Source: Nitrospira sp. UBA5699 (GTDB lineage Bacteria; Nitrospirota; Nitrospiria; Nitrospirales; Nitrospiraceae). Taken from it: a stretch of DNA of 49,633 nt. A model generated the notes under the pieces. The model did not search any database and was not told the DNA's origin. It was given only the letters and a program-made list of their open reading frames with translations. Location: contig DIHJ01000108.1 of assembly GCA_002420105.1 (NCBI GenBank), positions 9,164 through 58,796 of the forward strand, given 5' to 3'. Numbering within the stretch: the first letter of the stretch is position 1; every line of letters begins with the position of its first letter. Positions 23,121-30,737 of this stretch are shown piece after piece. The translations under genes were made by a program, and so were the position numbers.

Positions 23121-23810
23121 GTGTCGGTCATGTGCCGCAAGAAGGTTCCCGATATCCTCCGCGACGGTCTCTCAAGCCCCGCGGGCGTCATGGCCGCGGC
23201 CCTGGCCGCCTTGATCGGCGGCTGCACCCTGCCGCAGGAGGTGTCGAAGACGCCCCGCAGCGCCATCGAGCAGTTGTTGCTCACGCAGGCGGTGGAACGG
23301 TCGCTGGAGGAAATCACCATCCCGGTGGCGGAGGGTGAAACCGTCGCCATCGAAGTGAGCGGTTTGCAGACCGATCGGGCCCACATGCACGTCAGCGAGG
23401 AGGATGCCGCGTTCGGAGTGATCGATTCTCCCTCGTGGGATCTGTCCTACGTGCGCGATGCGGCGGCGGCGCGCTTGGGCGAGTTGGGCTATCGGGTCAG
23501 GAAACAGGCTGCCGAGGCGTCGTACCTCGTGCGCGTGAAGGTGGAAGCCATGGGGACGAATCAGGGGAAGACGTTCTTCGGCCTGCCGCCCATCCAGAGC
23601 CTCATCATTCCCTTCGCGCTTCCGCAGATCACCCTCTATCAGGAGCAGGATCAACTGGCGCACGTGCGGCTGCACATGGACGTCTACGAGAGCGAATCGG
23701 GACGATTCGTGCGTTCCACGTCGAAGTACGTCGGGTCGGCCTACCACAATCAGTACGTGGTCTTCTTTTTCTTTAACTTCCGCACGACGGACCTGGTCGA
23801 TCCTCCCTAG
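23121..23810 (+). CDS. Putative lipoprotein of unknown function
   Basis: 229 residues from GTG 23121, with GAGGT 4 nt upstream; ATG 23130 in the same frame is the alternative. A signal with lipobox LIGGC is followed by a soluble domain. It contains SAIEQLLLTQAVERSLEEI, DLSYVRDAAAARLGELGYRV and a Phe-rich segment near the end (YVVFFFFNFRTTD). The pattern of alternating strands and helices resembles small envelope lipoproteins of undefined role. It is followed 7 bp later by the DUF481-like gene region and is probably part of the same envelope cluster. Confidence 0.75.
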   Translation: MSVMCRKKVPDILRDGLSSPAGVMAAALAALIGGCTLPQEVSKTPRSAIEQLLLTQAVERSLEEITIPVAEGETVAIEVSGLQTDRAHMHVSEEDAAFGVIDSPSWDLSYVRDAAAARLGELGYRVRKQAAEASYLVRVKVEAMGTNQGKTFFGLPPIQSLIIPFALPQITLYQEQDQLAHVRLHMDVYESESGRFVRSTSKYVGSAYHNQYVVFFFFNFRTTDLVDPP

Positions 23811-23883
23811 CCGACAGATGGCTTGTGCTCCACGCAGCCTTTCCGGGTTCCTCGCGGAAGGGAGACGCGACCGATTTACGCTC

Positions 23884-24942
23884 ATGACGGCACGATCAAT
23901 TCCTGAGCCCGCTTTCAGAATGTCCTTGCCCCTCGTCCTTGCCGCCGCATTCGGCGCGGTGGCGGCGGCCTGCCTGCTCTCGCCTTGCTGGGCCGACGAA
24001 GTGCGGTATCGCAACGGCGATCGCCTGACCGGCACGATTGTGATGATGGAAGAGGGAATCCTCACGCTGGCCACGGAACACAGCGGAGACGTCAAGATCC
24101 GGTGGAGTGACATCGAGAGCCTCTCGGCCGACCGGCCGCTGACGATCCAGTTGCACGACAAGGCACAGGAGGCGGACTGGACCGAGTGGCTGTACACGAA
24201 CTATGCGACAGCCCGGGTCGGCCGGATCGACGCAGACGGCCCGATTCCCCTCGATGCCGTGAAGGCGATCAATCCGCCTCCGCCGATCCGCTACCAGGGG
24301 ACGCTGAACGTGGGAGGCAACCGCACCCAGGGGAACACCGAGACGCAGGCCGTCAACGCCTCCACCCGATGGACGGTGCGTTCGGACCGGCATCGCATGC
24401 TGGCGGAGGCCAAGTATAACTATGGGGAGGTGGGGAGCCGGGTGACGGTGCGCAATTCGCTCGCCTCCCTCAAGTACGACTTTTTCCTGAGCAGGAGGAT
24501 CTTCACCAACGCCGAAGGTCTGATGGAAAAAGACGCCTTTCAGAACCTGTCGCTCCGCACCACCGTCGGGGCCGGATTCGGGTATCAGTTCCTCGACACG
24601 CAGCGGGTAAACGTTTCGGCGGTGGCCGGATTGGCGCACGTGAGCGAGCACTATATCAATGCGCCTTCGGTGAAAACCCCCTCTGCGCGCTGGTCGTTGC
24701 GCACGGAGTTCGTGCTGATCCCGGACCGGGTCAAGTTGTTTCACAAGCACGAAGGATTTCTCGACTTCGACGAACGGTCGGCGCTGCGTGTCTTTGCCGA
24801 CCAGGGCTTGCGGGTGAACCTGCTCGGCAATCTGTTCTTCAACGTGGAATACGACATCCGGTACAACGGCGCCCCGGCGCCGGGACGGAAGCGGACCGAC
24901 GAGGCTGTGATTTTCGGCGTGGGATTCGAGTTCGCAGGGTAG
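23884..24942 (+). CDS. DUF481-family outer-membrane beta-barrel protein
   Basis: 352 residues from ATG 23884; in-frame ATGs at 23818 and 23920 are alternatives and none has a good ribosome site. A signal peptide ends near CWADEV. The mature N-terminus has the YRNGDRLTGTIVMMEEGILTLATEHSGDVKIRW module often seen in front of DUF481. The barrel part has GTLNVGGNRTQGNTETQAVNASTRW, then amphipathic strands and a C-terminal VIFGVGFEFAG. Such proteins (YdiY-like) are salt- or acid-induced outer-membrane proteins of unknown function in other bacteria. It lies between a lipoprotein and another outer-membrane protein gene. Confidence 0.85.
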   Translation: MTARSIPEPAFRMSLPLVLAAAFGAVAAACLLSPCWADEVRYRNGDRLTGTIVMMEEGILTLATEHSGDVKIRWSDIESLSADRPLTIQLHDKAQEADWTEWLYTNYATARVGRIDADGPIPLDAVKAINPPPPIRYQGTLNVGGNRTQGNTETQAVNASTRWTVRSDRHRMLAEAKYNYGEVGSRVTVRNSLASLKYDFFLSRRIFTNAEGLMEKDAFQNLSLRTTVGAGFGYQFLDTQRVNVSAVAGLAHVSEHYINAPSVKTPSARWSLRTEFVLIPDRVKLFHKHEGFLDFDERSALRVFADQGLRVNLLGNLFFNVEYDIRYNGAPAPGRKRTDEAVIFGVGFEFAG

Positions 24943-24955
24943 CGGGAGCCGTAAC

Positions 24956-26023
24956 ATGCAATCGGCGGGAAAGGCCGGGCTCATCGAGCGTGAGCGGATG
25001 CCCTTGAGAGGCCTGCCGGTCGGCAGGCCGACGGGCGTCCTCTCAGGGACCCGTCACGCCGCGGTCATGTGTGCAGCGATAATCTGCGCAATTTCCGTTA
25101 CCGTAGACCCGGTCGAGGCGGAGATTCACGGTCCTGAAGCGTCCCGGGTGGAACGTGACCGACCGATACCGTCCCTGAATGCGGACAGCCGGCGGCTGAT
25201 CCGCTTCTCTCCCGAGCCGACCATGCCGCGGCAGGAGTTCGATCGGCCGGACTTCCGCCTTTGGTCGTATCCGGTCGGCGAGGACGAGACGATCGAACGG
25301 GTTTCGGGAGAGGAAAAAGGGCCGCGTATTCCCGAACCGATGGTGTTTGACCTGGTGCGGCCGTTGGGCGTGAAACGCGGAGAAGGGGAGGTGAACGTGC
25401 TCGGTTTGGTCCCGCTGAAGCGGAAATCCAGGACGGTGGACCAATCGCCTGATCCGCTGGGCCTGGTCCGGCGCAGCGCCGATACGCAGGGGCTGGAATG
25501 GGCGCCCGAGATCGAATATGCCGTACGCGACGGATTGGCCTTCGAATTCGAATTGCCGATCGAGAACGCCACCGTCGAGGCGTACAAGGCGGCGGGGCAG
25601 CTCACGTTCGGCACGGGGTTTGAGCATCGGTTCATTCACGGGGCGCAGACGATCGTGCAATACGATCGTCATCCGAAGGTGTGGACCGCCACCTTTCTCT
25701 ACCTGGCAGGATTCCGGTTGAACGAGACCTGGAGCCTGTTCGGCATGTTCGGCCCGCGTGCGGAGCTGGGAGGGAGCGTGGCGGACCGCCGGGCCGAGCT
25801 GCTGGGCAACGTGACCCTGTTCGCCGACGTCACCGAGCGACTGGTGGCGGGCGTCGAAACGAATATCAATCAAGTCACGGACGGCAACTCGTCCGTACTG
25901 ATCATGCCGCAACTGCACGTTGAAGTCAGCAAACATTGGATGCTACAGGCCGGCGCCGGCGTCCGATTCACGAACGACCTGACTCTGCCGGAAGCCGGAT
26001 TCCGTTTCATTCGGGAATTTTGA
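24956..26023 (+). CDS. Putative outer-membrane protein of unknown function
   Basis: 355 residues from ATG 24956, with GGGAG 8 nt upstream, 13 bp after the DUF481 gene. A late hydrophobic signal (VMCAAIICAISVTV, about residues 38-51) precedes a polar Pro/Arg-rich linker. The second half consists of alternating amphipathic strands (LAFEFELPIENATVEAYKAAGQLTFGTGFEH and similar) and ends in FIREF, with the terminal Phe typical of BAM substrates. I do not recognise a named family. The arrangement suggests an envelope operon with its upstream neighbours. Confidence 0.75.
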   Translation: MQSAGKAGLIERERMPLRGLPVGRPTGVLSGTRHAAVMCAAIICAISVTVDPVEAEIHGPEASRVERDRPIPSLNADSRRLIRFSPEPTMPRQEFDRPDFRLWSYPVGEDETIERVSGEEKGPRIPEPMVFDLVRPLGVKRGEGEVNVLGLVPLKRKSRTVDQSPDPLGLVRRSADTQGLEWAPEIEYAVRDGLAFEFELPIENATVEAYKAAGQLTFGTGFEHRFIHGAQTIVQYDRHPKVWTATFLYLAGFRLNETWSLFGMFGPRAELGGSVADRRAELLGNVTLFADVTERLVAGVETNINQVTDGNSSVLIMPQLHVEVSKHWMLQAGAGVRFTNDLTLPEAGFRFIREF

Positions 26024-26068
26024 AATCGTCGATCGTCGACAGCAACCTGTTCAGAGGAGGGTGACGTC

Positions 26069-26995
26069 ATGAATCTCGCGTCGATGCAGGAAGTGACTCC
26101 ATGGCTGATGTCGATGGGGGTCGTCGTCGGCAAGGCCGGCGCCAAGATCGCCCTGATCATCGTGCTCGGTCTTGTCGCGATGCGGTTTCTCCGGCTGGGC
26201 GTTCAACAGCTCGAAGCGCTGCTGGCGCGCACGGGCAAGCCGGCGGACGTGGATGCGGAAACCAACAGAAAGCGCGCCTCGACCCTGACCGGCATTCTTC
26301 GCACGATCGTGGTCGCCCTGGTCTGGGGCGTGGTGATCATCGAGGTGCTGGAGCAGGTCGGGCTGGATATCCGGCCGATTCTCGCCGGCGCCGGGATCGT
26401 CGGCCTGGCCGTCGGCTTCGGGGCGCAGAACCTGGTGCGGGATTTGATCAGCGGATTCTTCATCATTCTGGAGGATCAGATCCGGCTGGGCGACGTGGCC
26501 GTCATCAACGGCACGGGCGGTCTGGTCGAAGCGATTACGTTCCGCACCATCACGCTGCGGGACTTTTCGGGCGTCGTGCACGTGTTCCCCAACGGGACGA
26601 TCACGACCCTGTCGAACATGACCAAGGAGTGGTCGGCCTTCGTGCTGGACATGGGCGTGGCCTATAAGGAAGACACCGACCGTGTCGTGGACGTGATGCG
26701 GCAGGTGGGCGAGGACCTTCGGCAGGATCCGGCCTTCGGCGACAAATTCGCGGCGCCGATCGAAATCATCGGGGTGAATGATTTTGCCGATTCGGCCGTC
26801 GTCATCCGCGTCCGGATCAAGACCAGGCCATTGGAACAGTGGAACGTCGGGCGCGAATACCGCCGCCGGCTGAAGCAGGCCTTCGACGCCCGAGGCATCG
26901 AGATCCCGTTTCCGCACCGGACTCTCTACATGGGCGAGGCCAGCCGTCCCTTTCAAGTCGAGGTTCCGCAGGGGAAGGCGCCGGCCGGCGCGTAA
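26069..26995 (+). CDS. MscS-family mechanosensitive channel
   Basis: 308 residues; ATG preceded by GAGGAGG. Three membrane helices: about 18-42, 75-95 and the pore-lining TM3 (LAGAGIVGLAVGFGAQNLVRDLISGFFIILEDQ), with the Gly/Ala packing pattern of MscS. The beta domain follows (RLGDVAVINGTGGLVEAITFRTITLRDFSGVVHVFPNG) and then the vestibule domain (VVIRVRIKTRP). It releases solutes on hypo-osmotic shock. The short N-terminus fits the small MscS class rather than MscK or YbdG. It is convergent with the HhH-protein gene, 18 bp away, and the stop codon lies in the loop of a strong hairpin. Confidence 0.93.
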   Translation: MNLASMQEVTPWLMSMGVVVGKAGAKIALIIVLGLVAMRFLRLGVQQLEALLARTGKPADVDAETNRKRASTLTGILRTIVVALVWGVVIIEVLEQVGLDIRPILAGAGIVGLAVGFGAQNLVRDLISGFFIILEDQIRLGDVAVINGTGGLVEAITFRTITLRDFSGVVHVFPNGTITTLSNMTKEWSAFVLDMGVAYKEDTDRVVDVMRQVGEDLRQDPAFGDKFAAPIEIIGVNDFADSAVVIRVRIKTRPLEQWNVGREYRRRLKQAFDARGIEIPFPHRTLYMGEASRPFQVEVPQGKAPAGA

Positions 26996-27005
26996 CCGGC
27001 CGGCG
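26979..27005. terminator. Hairpin between convergent mscS-like and HhH-protein genes
   Basis: CGCCGGCCGG, a 7-nt loop containing the mscS-like stop codon, then CCGGCCGGCG: a perfect 10-bp stem. It has no T-tract, so intrinsic termination would be weak, but its placement in an 18-bp convergent gap suggests a shared transcript-end structure. Confidence 0.5.
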
Positions 27006-27013
27006 AACGGCGG

Positions 27014-27910
27014 TCACGATGGTTCGGGCGGCGCGGTCCCGGCCGTATCGGAGGGGAGGGCGCGATAGTACGATTCGCATTCGGGTTCCCGTCCCCGCAC
27101 CACCCGCTTGCCCTCGAAGGGCGGGTGCCGGCCGGTCACCACGGTGCATTGCCGCTCGCCCCGGTCGTCGTCGTAGTAGAGGATGACCCAGTCGCGCGTC
27201 TTGTTCAATTGATGGGCCAGCGCGCTGTTGGAAAACAGCGCGCTGTAGTGGCGGTCGCCCCGTTGGGTGTGCAGGATCGGCAGCCAGGATTCCTTCTTCG
27301 GATTGAACCGGCGCGGCGCGATCGTCTGCAGCCGGCCGGCCCGCGCCGCCTCACGGTATTCCCGATCGACCTCCAGCAGCTCCGCGACGGGGGGATCGGC
27401 GGCTGCCTGCGATCCCGGCGTCTGTGGCGGCTTCCGCACCCGGCCCAGGCGGGCGGTGAGGGAGTCGATGATGCCCTGGAGTCTTTTCGGCCCGACTCCC
27501 TCGAGATCCGTCAGCCGCCCGTCGTGCGCCGCCAGTTCGAGCTGTTCCAGCGTCTCGATGTGCAGATCGTCGTGGAGCCGGCGGGCGAGAGCCGGGCCGA
27601 TCCCGGGGATCGAAGTCAGCAGCGCGAGCGGATCCATATGGCCCCGAAGACGGTCCAGCATCGGGAGCCGGCCGGTGACGACGAGCGTATGGATCGAGCG
27701 CGCCAGGCTCACGCCGATGCCGGGCAGGGCCTGGAGGCCTTCGGTGCCCTCTCGTTCGGCGATCTGCGAGACGGGGATCTCGAGGCGCTCCAGCCGGTCG
27801 GCGGCGGTGCGGTAGGCCTGGACGCGGAAGCGATTCGCCCCCTGTTCCTCCAGGAGCAGCGCAACTTCCCGCAGCTTCTGTGCGATCTCTCGATTCTCCC
27901 GGATGTTCAT
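27014..27910 (-). CDS. Helix-hairpin-helix protein with Pol beta/PolX-like N-terminal region and no polymerase domain
   Basis: 298 residues. The N-terminus (NREIAQKLREVALLLEEQGANRFRVQAYRTAADRLERL) matches the 8-kDa domain of family X polymerases. Three HhH-type motifs follow: LPGIGVSLARSI, IPGIGPALARRL and LEGVGPKRLQGI. Where PolX proteins carry a nucleotidyltransferase palm, this one has about 110 residues of different sequence (SWLPILHTQRGDRHYSALFSNSALAHQLNKTRDWVILYY) that I cannot assign. I see no catalytic Asp triad or PHP domain. A role in binding gapped or nicked DNA is likely from the N-terminus. Convergent with the mscS-like gene. Confidence 0.8.
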   Translation of the reverse strand: MNIRENREIAQKLREVALLLEEQGANRFRVQAYRTAADRLERLEIPVSQIAEREGTEGLQALPGIGVSLARSIHTLVVTGRLPMLDRLRGHMDPLALLTSIPGIGPALARRLHDDLHIETLEQLELAAHDGRLTDLEGVGPKRLQGIIDSLTARLGRVRKPPQTPGSQAAADPPVAELLEVDREYREAARAGRLQTIAPRRFNPKKESWLPILHTQRGDRHYSALFSNSALAHQLNKTRDWVILYYDDDRGERQCTVVTGRHPPFEGKRVVRGREPECESYYRALPSDTAGTAPPEPS

Positions 27911-28054
27911 GGCGTCCAGGCGAGACGTCCGAGAAGCGCGAGACGGGCGTGCGGGCGAGAGCAGACCGGTTCGTCTCGAGCTACCGCTCCCCCGATGTTC
28001 GAGTCAACGACTCGCTCGTTCGCGCTCATCGCGCCTGTCTCGTTCCTCTCGCAC

Positions 28055-29287
28055 TCACTCATAGTGCAACGCCTCGATGGGGTTGAGTTTCGAGGCCTTG
28101 TTGGCCGGATAAAGCCCGAAAAAGACGCCCACGACGAGGGAAAAGACAAAGGCCGCGGTCACGGCCTGCATGTTGATGATGGTCGGCCAGCCGATCATGA
28201 CGGTCAGCAGACGCGCGATGCCGATGCCGGCCGCCACGCCGAGGAGGCCGCCGATGGCCGTCATGATGACGGCTTCGACGAGAAACTGCAGCAGGATATG
28301 GCGGCGCGTGGCGCCGACCGCCATGCGCAATCCGATCTCCTTCGTCCGTTCCGTCACGGACACCAGGAGAATGTTCATGATGCCGATGCCGCCGACGATC
28401 AGCGAGATCGAGGCGATCCCCATCAGCATGAGCATCATCGTCCGGCTCGTGCCGGCCACGGTCTTGGCAACGTCCTCCATGGTGCGGATCGTGAAGTCGT
28501 CTTCTTCCGAAGCGTGGAGGCGGTGTCGCGCCCGCAGAAGTTCCTTGATGTCGTCCACGACCGCCGGGATGTCCTGGCGCGTCTGGGTCGCCACCATGAT
28601 GATGCCGACGGTGCCGAGAAACTTGGTGCCGAGGACCTTGCGTTCGGCGGTGGTGAACGGGAGCAGGATCAGATCGTCCTGATCCTGTCCCGTCACCGAT
28701 TGTCCCTTGGGCGCCAGGACGCCGATCACCCGCAGCGGAACGTTTCTGATGCGGATCTGGCTGCCCACGACTTCGTCGCCCGGCTCGTACAGGTTCTGAA
28801 CGACGGTCTTGCCCAGTACGGCGACCTTGGCCGCCGAATCCATGTCGGACTGGGTGAAAAAGTTCCCCTGCGCGACCGGCCAGCTGCGGACCTCGGTAAA
28901 TTGCGGGGTGGTGCCCAGGACGATCGTGCTCCAGTTTTTGCTTTCCCCGATGACCTGCAGGACGGAGCGCGAGCCGTACATCACCATCGTCACGCTGCCG
29001 ACCTTCTTCTCGATGTCTTCCGCGTCGTCCACGGTCAGCGTCGAAACGGTGCCGAGCCCGCCGCGCACGCCGCCGACGGTCGTCGCGCCGGGAATGATGA
29101 TCAGCACGTTGGTGCCGAGGCTGGCGATCTCCGCCTGCACCGAGGCCGTCGCGCCCTGGCCCAGGCTGACCATCGCCACGACCGCGCCGATGCCGATGAT
29201 GATGCCGAGCATCGTGAGCCCGGCCCGTAACGGATTGCGGCGGAGGATCCGGAGGGCGGACTGAATGGTGAGCCAGAGAAAAGGCAT
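28055..29287 (-). CDS. MacB/FtsX-type ABC transporter permease subunit without its own ATPase domain
   Basis: 410 residues. Topology is one N-terminal helix (LRAGLTMLGIIIGIGAVVAMVSLG), a periplasmic MacB_PCD-like domain of about 200 residues, then three C-terminal helices (FtsX domain: IGIMNILLVSVTERTKEIGLRMAVGA, and GVFFGLYPANKASKLNPIEALHYE). No Walker motifs are present, so it needs a separate ATPase. None is adjacent: the upstream neighbour on this strand is the MacA-like adaptor, separated by a word-repeat element, whereas an ATPase gene is usual in that place. The start codon has no visible ribosome site and abuts the repeat. Likely role: export or lipoprotein/peptide extrusion with the adaptor. 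Confidence 0.88.
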   Translation of the reverse strand: MPFLWLTIQSALRILRRNPLRAGLTMLGIIIGIGAVVAMVSLGQGATASVQAEIASLGTNVLIIIPGATTVGGVRGGLGTVSTLTVDDAEDIEKKVGSVTMVMYGSRSVLQVIGESKNWSTIVLGTTPQFTEVRSWPVAQGNFFTQSDMDSAAKVAVLGKTVVQNLYEPGDEVVGSQIRIRNVPLRVIGVLAPKGQSVTGQDQDDLILLPFTTAERKVLGTKFLGTVGIIMVATQTRQDIPAVVDDIKELLRARHRLHASEEDDFTIRTMEDVAKTVAGTSRTMMLMLMGIASISLIVGGIGIMNILLVSVTERTKEIGLRMAVGATRRHILLQFLVEAVIMTAIGGLLGVAAGIGIARLLTVMIGWPTIINMQAVTAAFVFSLVVGVFFGLYPANKASKLNPIEALHYE

Positions 29288-29294
29288 GTGGATT

Positions 29295-29390
29295 GGTCTA
29301 TCTGGTCTATTTGGTCTCTCTTGTCGTCTGGTCTATCTCGTCTTCGGAATTAACTCACGAACCAGAAAGACCAGATAGACTAGACAGACC
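29295..29390. repeat. GGTCTATCT-word inverted repeat between adaptor and permease genes
   Basis: The left arm (29295-29338) repeats GGTCTAT/TTGGTCTCT-like words; the right arm (29361-29390) is its rough reverse complement (AGACCAGATAGACTAGACAGACC). Only about 20 bp separates them. It fills the gap of 124 bp between the two genes. Confidence 0.75.
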
Positions 29391-29393
29391 GGC

Positions 29394-29414
29394 TAAACGG
29401 CCTTTGGCCGTTTA
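29394..29414 (-). terminator. 9-bp hairpin at the adaptor stop codon
   Basis: TAAACGGCC, loop TTT, GGCCGTTTA on the plus strand. On the minus strand the adaptor stop codon is the first triplet of the stem. No T-tract follows, so it may be a processing or pause structure between adaptor and permease rather than a full terminator. Confidence 0.45.
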
Positions 29415-30737
29415 TCTCATCCTCGGGCCGCCGTCGAAACCGGGCGGCAGTTTCTTCTGGGCCTGCTCTTCCGCCGTTTCCATGCCCACGATCACCAGGT
29501 CGCCTTCCTGCAGCGGCCCTTCGACCACTTCGGTAAAGAGCGAATCGGCGATGCCGGTGGTCAGCGTCGCCTGCCGCGGCGCCGCCGTGTCATCCAGCAC
29601 CCAGACCTGCGCGAGCTTCCGGTCCACCGGCACGTTCGGCATCCGGAACCGCAGCGCGCCGTTCGGCACCCGTAGGGGGTTTTCCTTCCTGGCGGTCACG
29701 ATCGTCACGTTCGCCGTCATGCCCGGCTTCAGCTTCAACTCCCGGTTGTCCACCGTGATGACCACGTCGTAGGTGACCACGTTCTGGATGTTGATGGGCG
29801 CGTTCCGCACCTGCGTCACAATACCCTCGAAGAACTGCTTCGGGTAGGCATCGACCCGGAAGCTGGCGGATTTGCCCTCGGCCACTCCGCCGATGTCGGA
29901 CTCGCTGACGTTGGCGTTCACCTGCATGCGGGTCAGATCCTGGGCGATGACGAAGAGCGTCGGCGTCTGAAAGCTGGCGACGACGGTCTGGCCGACGTCC
30001 ACGTTGCGGGAGACCACGATCCCGTTCACGGGCGAATAGATTGTCGTATAGCCCAGATCCAGTTCGGCGGAGGCGAGGGTGGCTTCCGCCTGGTCCAGCT
30101 GCGCCTGCGTCACCTCGACATGGGCGTCCGCGTCGCGGAAATTCGTGTCGGCGAGGTCGAGATCGGCCTGCGAGACGAAGGCCTGTTTGCGCAGCGCGGC
30201 CATGCGGTCGCGTTCGCGCTTGCGCTGCGCCGCCATATTCTTCGCTTTGTCCAGATTGCCGTTGGCGCTTTTCACTGCGGCGCGCGCCTGGCTCACCCGC
30301 GCTTTGAAGGGCTGCTGATCGATCTGCGCCAGGACCTGACCCTGGGTCACGACCGAATTGAAATCGGCAAAGAGTTTGGCGATTTTGCCGGAGACCTGGC
30401 TGCCGACCTGGACGGAGATCACGGGGTTCACCGTGCCGGTGGCGGTCACGATGGCCGTGATCGGTCCCCGGTCGACGAGCGTCGTCTTGTACCGGACGGG
30501 CGGCGGGCCGTTGCTCCACCAGAACCAGGCCCCGGCTCCGGCGAGCAGCAGGAGCCCCGCCGGCAGGACGAGCCGGCCCCACCGCGGCTTCCTCCGTTGA
30601 GGAGGGATCCGCTCGGCCGGAACGATCACGGTCCGGTCGGTGAGGGGGCCGCGGCGGGCCGGAGGTTGCGCGGCGTGAGTCGGCACGATCTCGGGCGCGG
30701 GAACCTGTCCCGTGACATCCTGAGGGTCGGTCGTCAT
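29412..30737 (-). CDS. MacA/RND-type efflux periplasmic adaptor
   Basis: 441 residues. A cytoplasmic N-terminus of about 50 Pro-rich residues is followed by one membrane helix (LVLPAGLLLLAGAGAWFWW) and the standard adaptor core: lipoyl half QVGSQVSGKIAKLFADFNSVVTQGQVLAQID, a coiled-coil hairpin (about 140-215), lipoyl half TTIYSPVNGIVVSRNVDVGQTV, and beta-barrel and membrane-proximal domains (ELKLKPGMTANVTI). This sequence style is typical of MacA partners of MacB-type ABC permeases. GGGAGG lies about 9 nt before the ATG, and the start overlaps the P-type ATPase stop by 4 bp, which suggests one transcript with that gene. Confidence 0.9.
   Translation of the reverse strand: MTTDPQDVTGQVPAPEIVPTHAAQPPARRGPLTDRTVIVPAERIPPQRRKPRWGRLVLPAGLLLLAGAGAWFWWSNGPPPVRYKTTLVDRGPITAIVTATGTVNPVISVQVGSQVSGKIAKLFADFNSVVTQGQVLAQIDQQPFKARVSQARAAVKSANGNLDKAKNMAAQRKRERDRMAALRKQAFVSQADLDLADTNFRDADAHVEVTQAQLDQAEATLASAELDLGYTTIYSPVNGIVVSRNVDVGQTVVASFQTPTLFVIAQDLTRMQVNANVSESDIGGVAEGKSASFRVDAYPKQFFEGIVTQVRNAPINIQNVVTYDVVITVDNRELKLKPGMTANVTIVTARKENPLRVPNGALRFRMPNVPVDRKLAQVWVLDDTAAPRQATLTTGIADSLFTEVVEGPLQEGDLVIVGMETAEEQAQKKLPPGFDGGPRMR

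Noticed and set aside
29295..29390. CRISPR array
   Set aside because: Repeats are 8-10 bp words without spacers and the second half is inverted; no cas genes.
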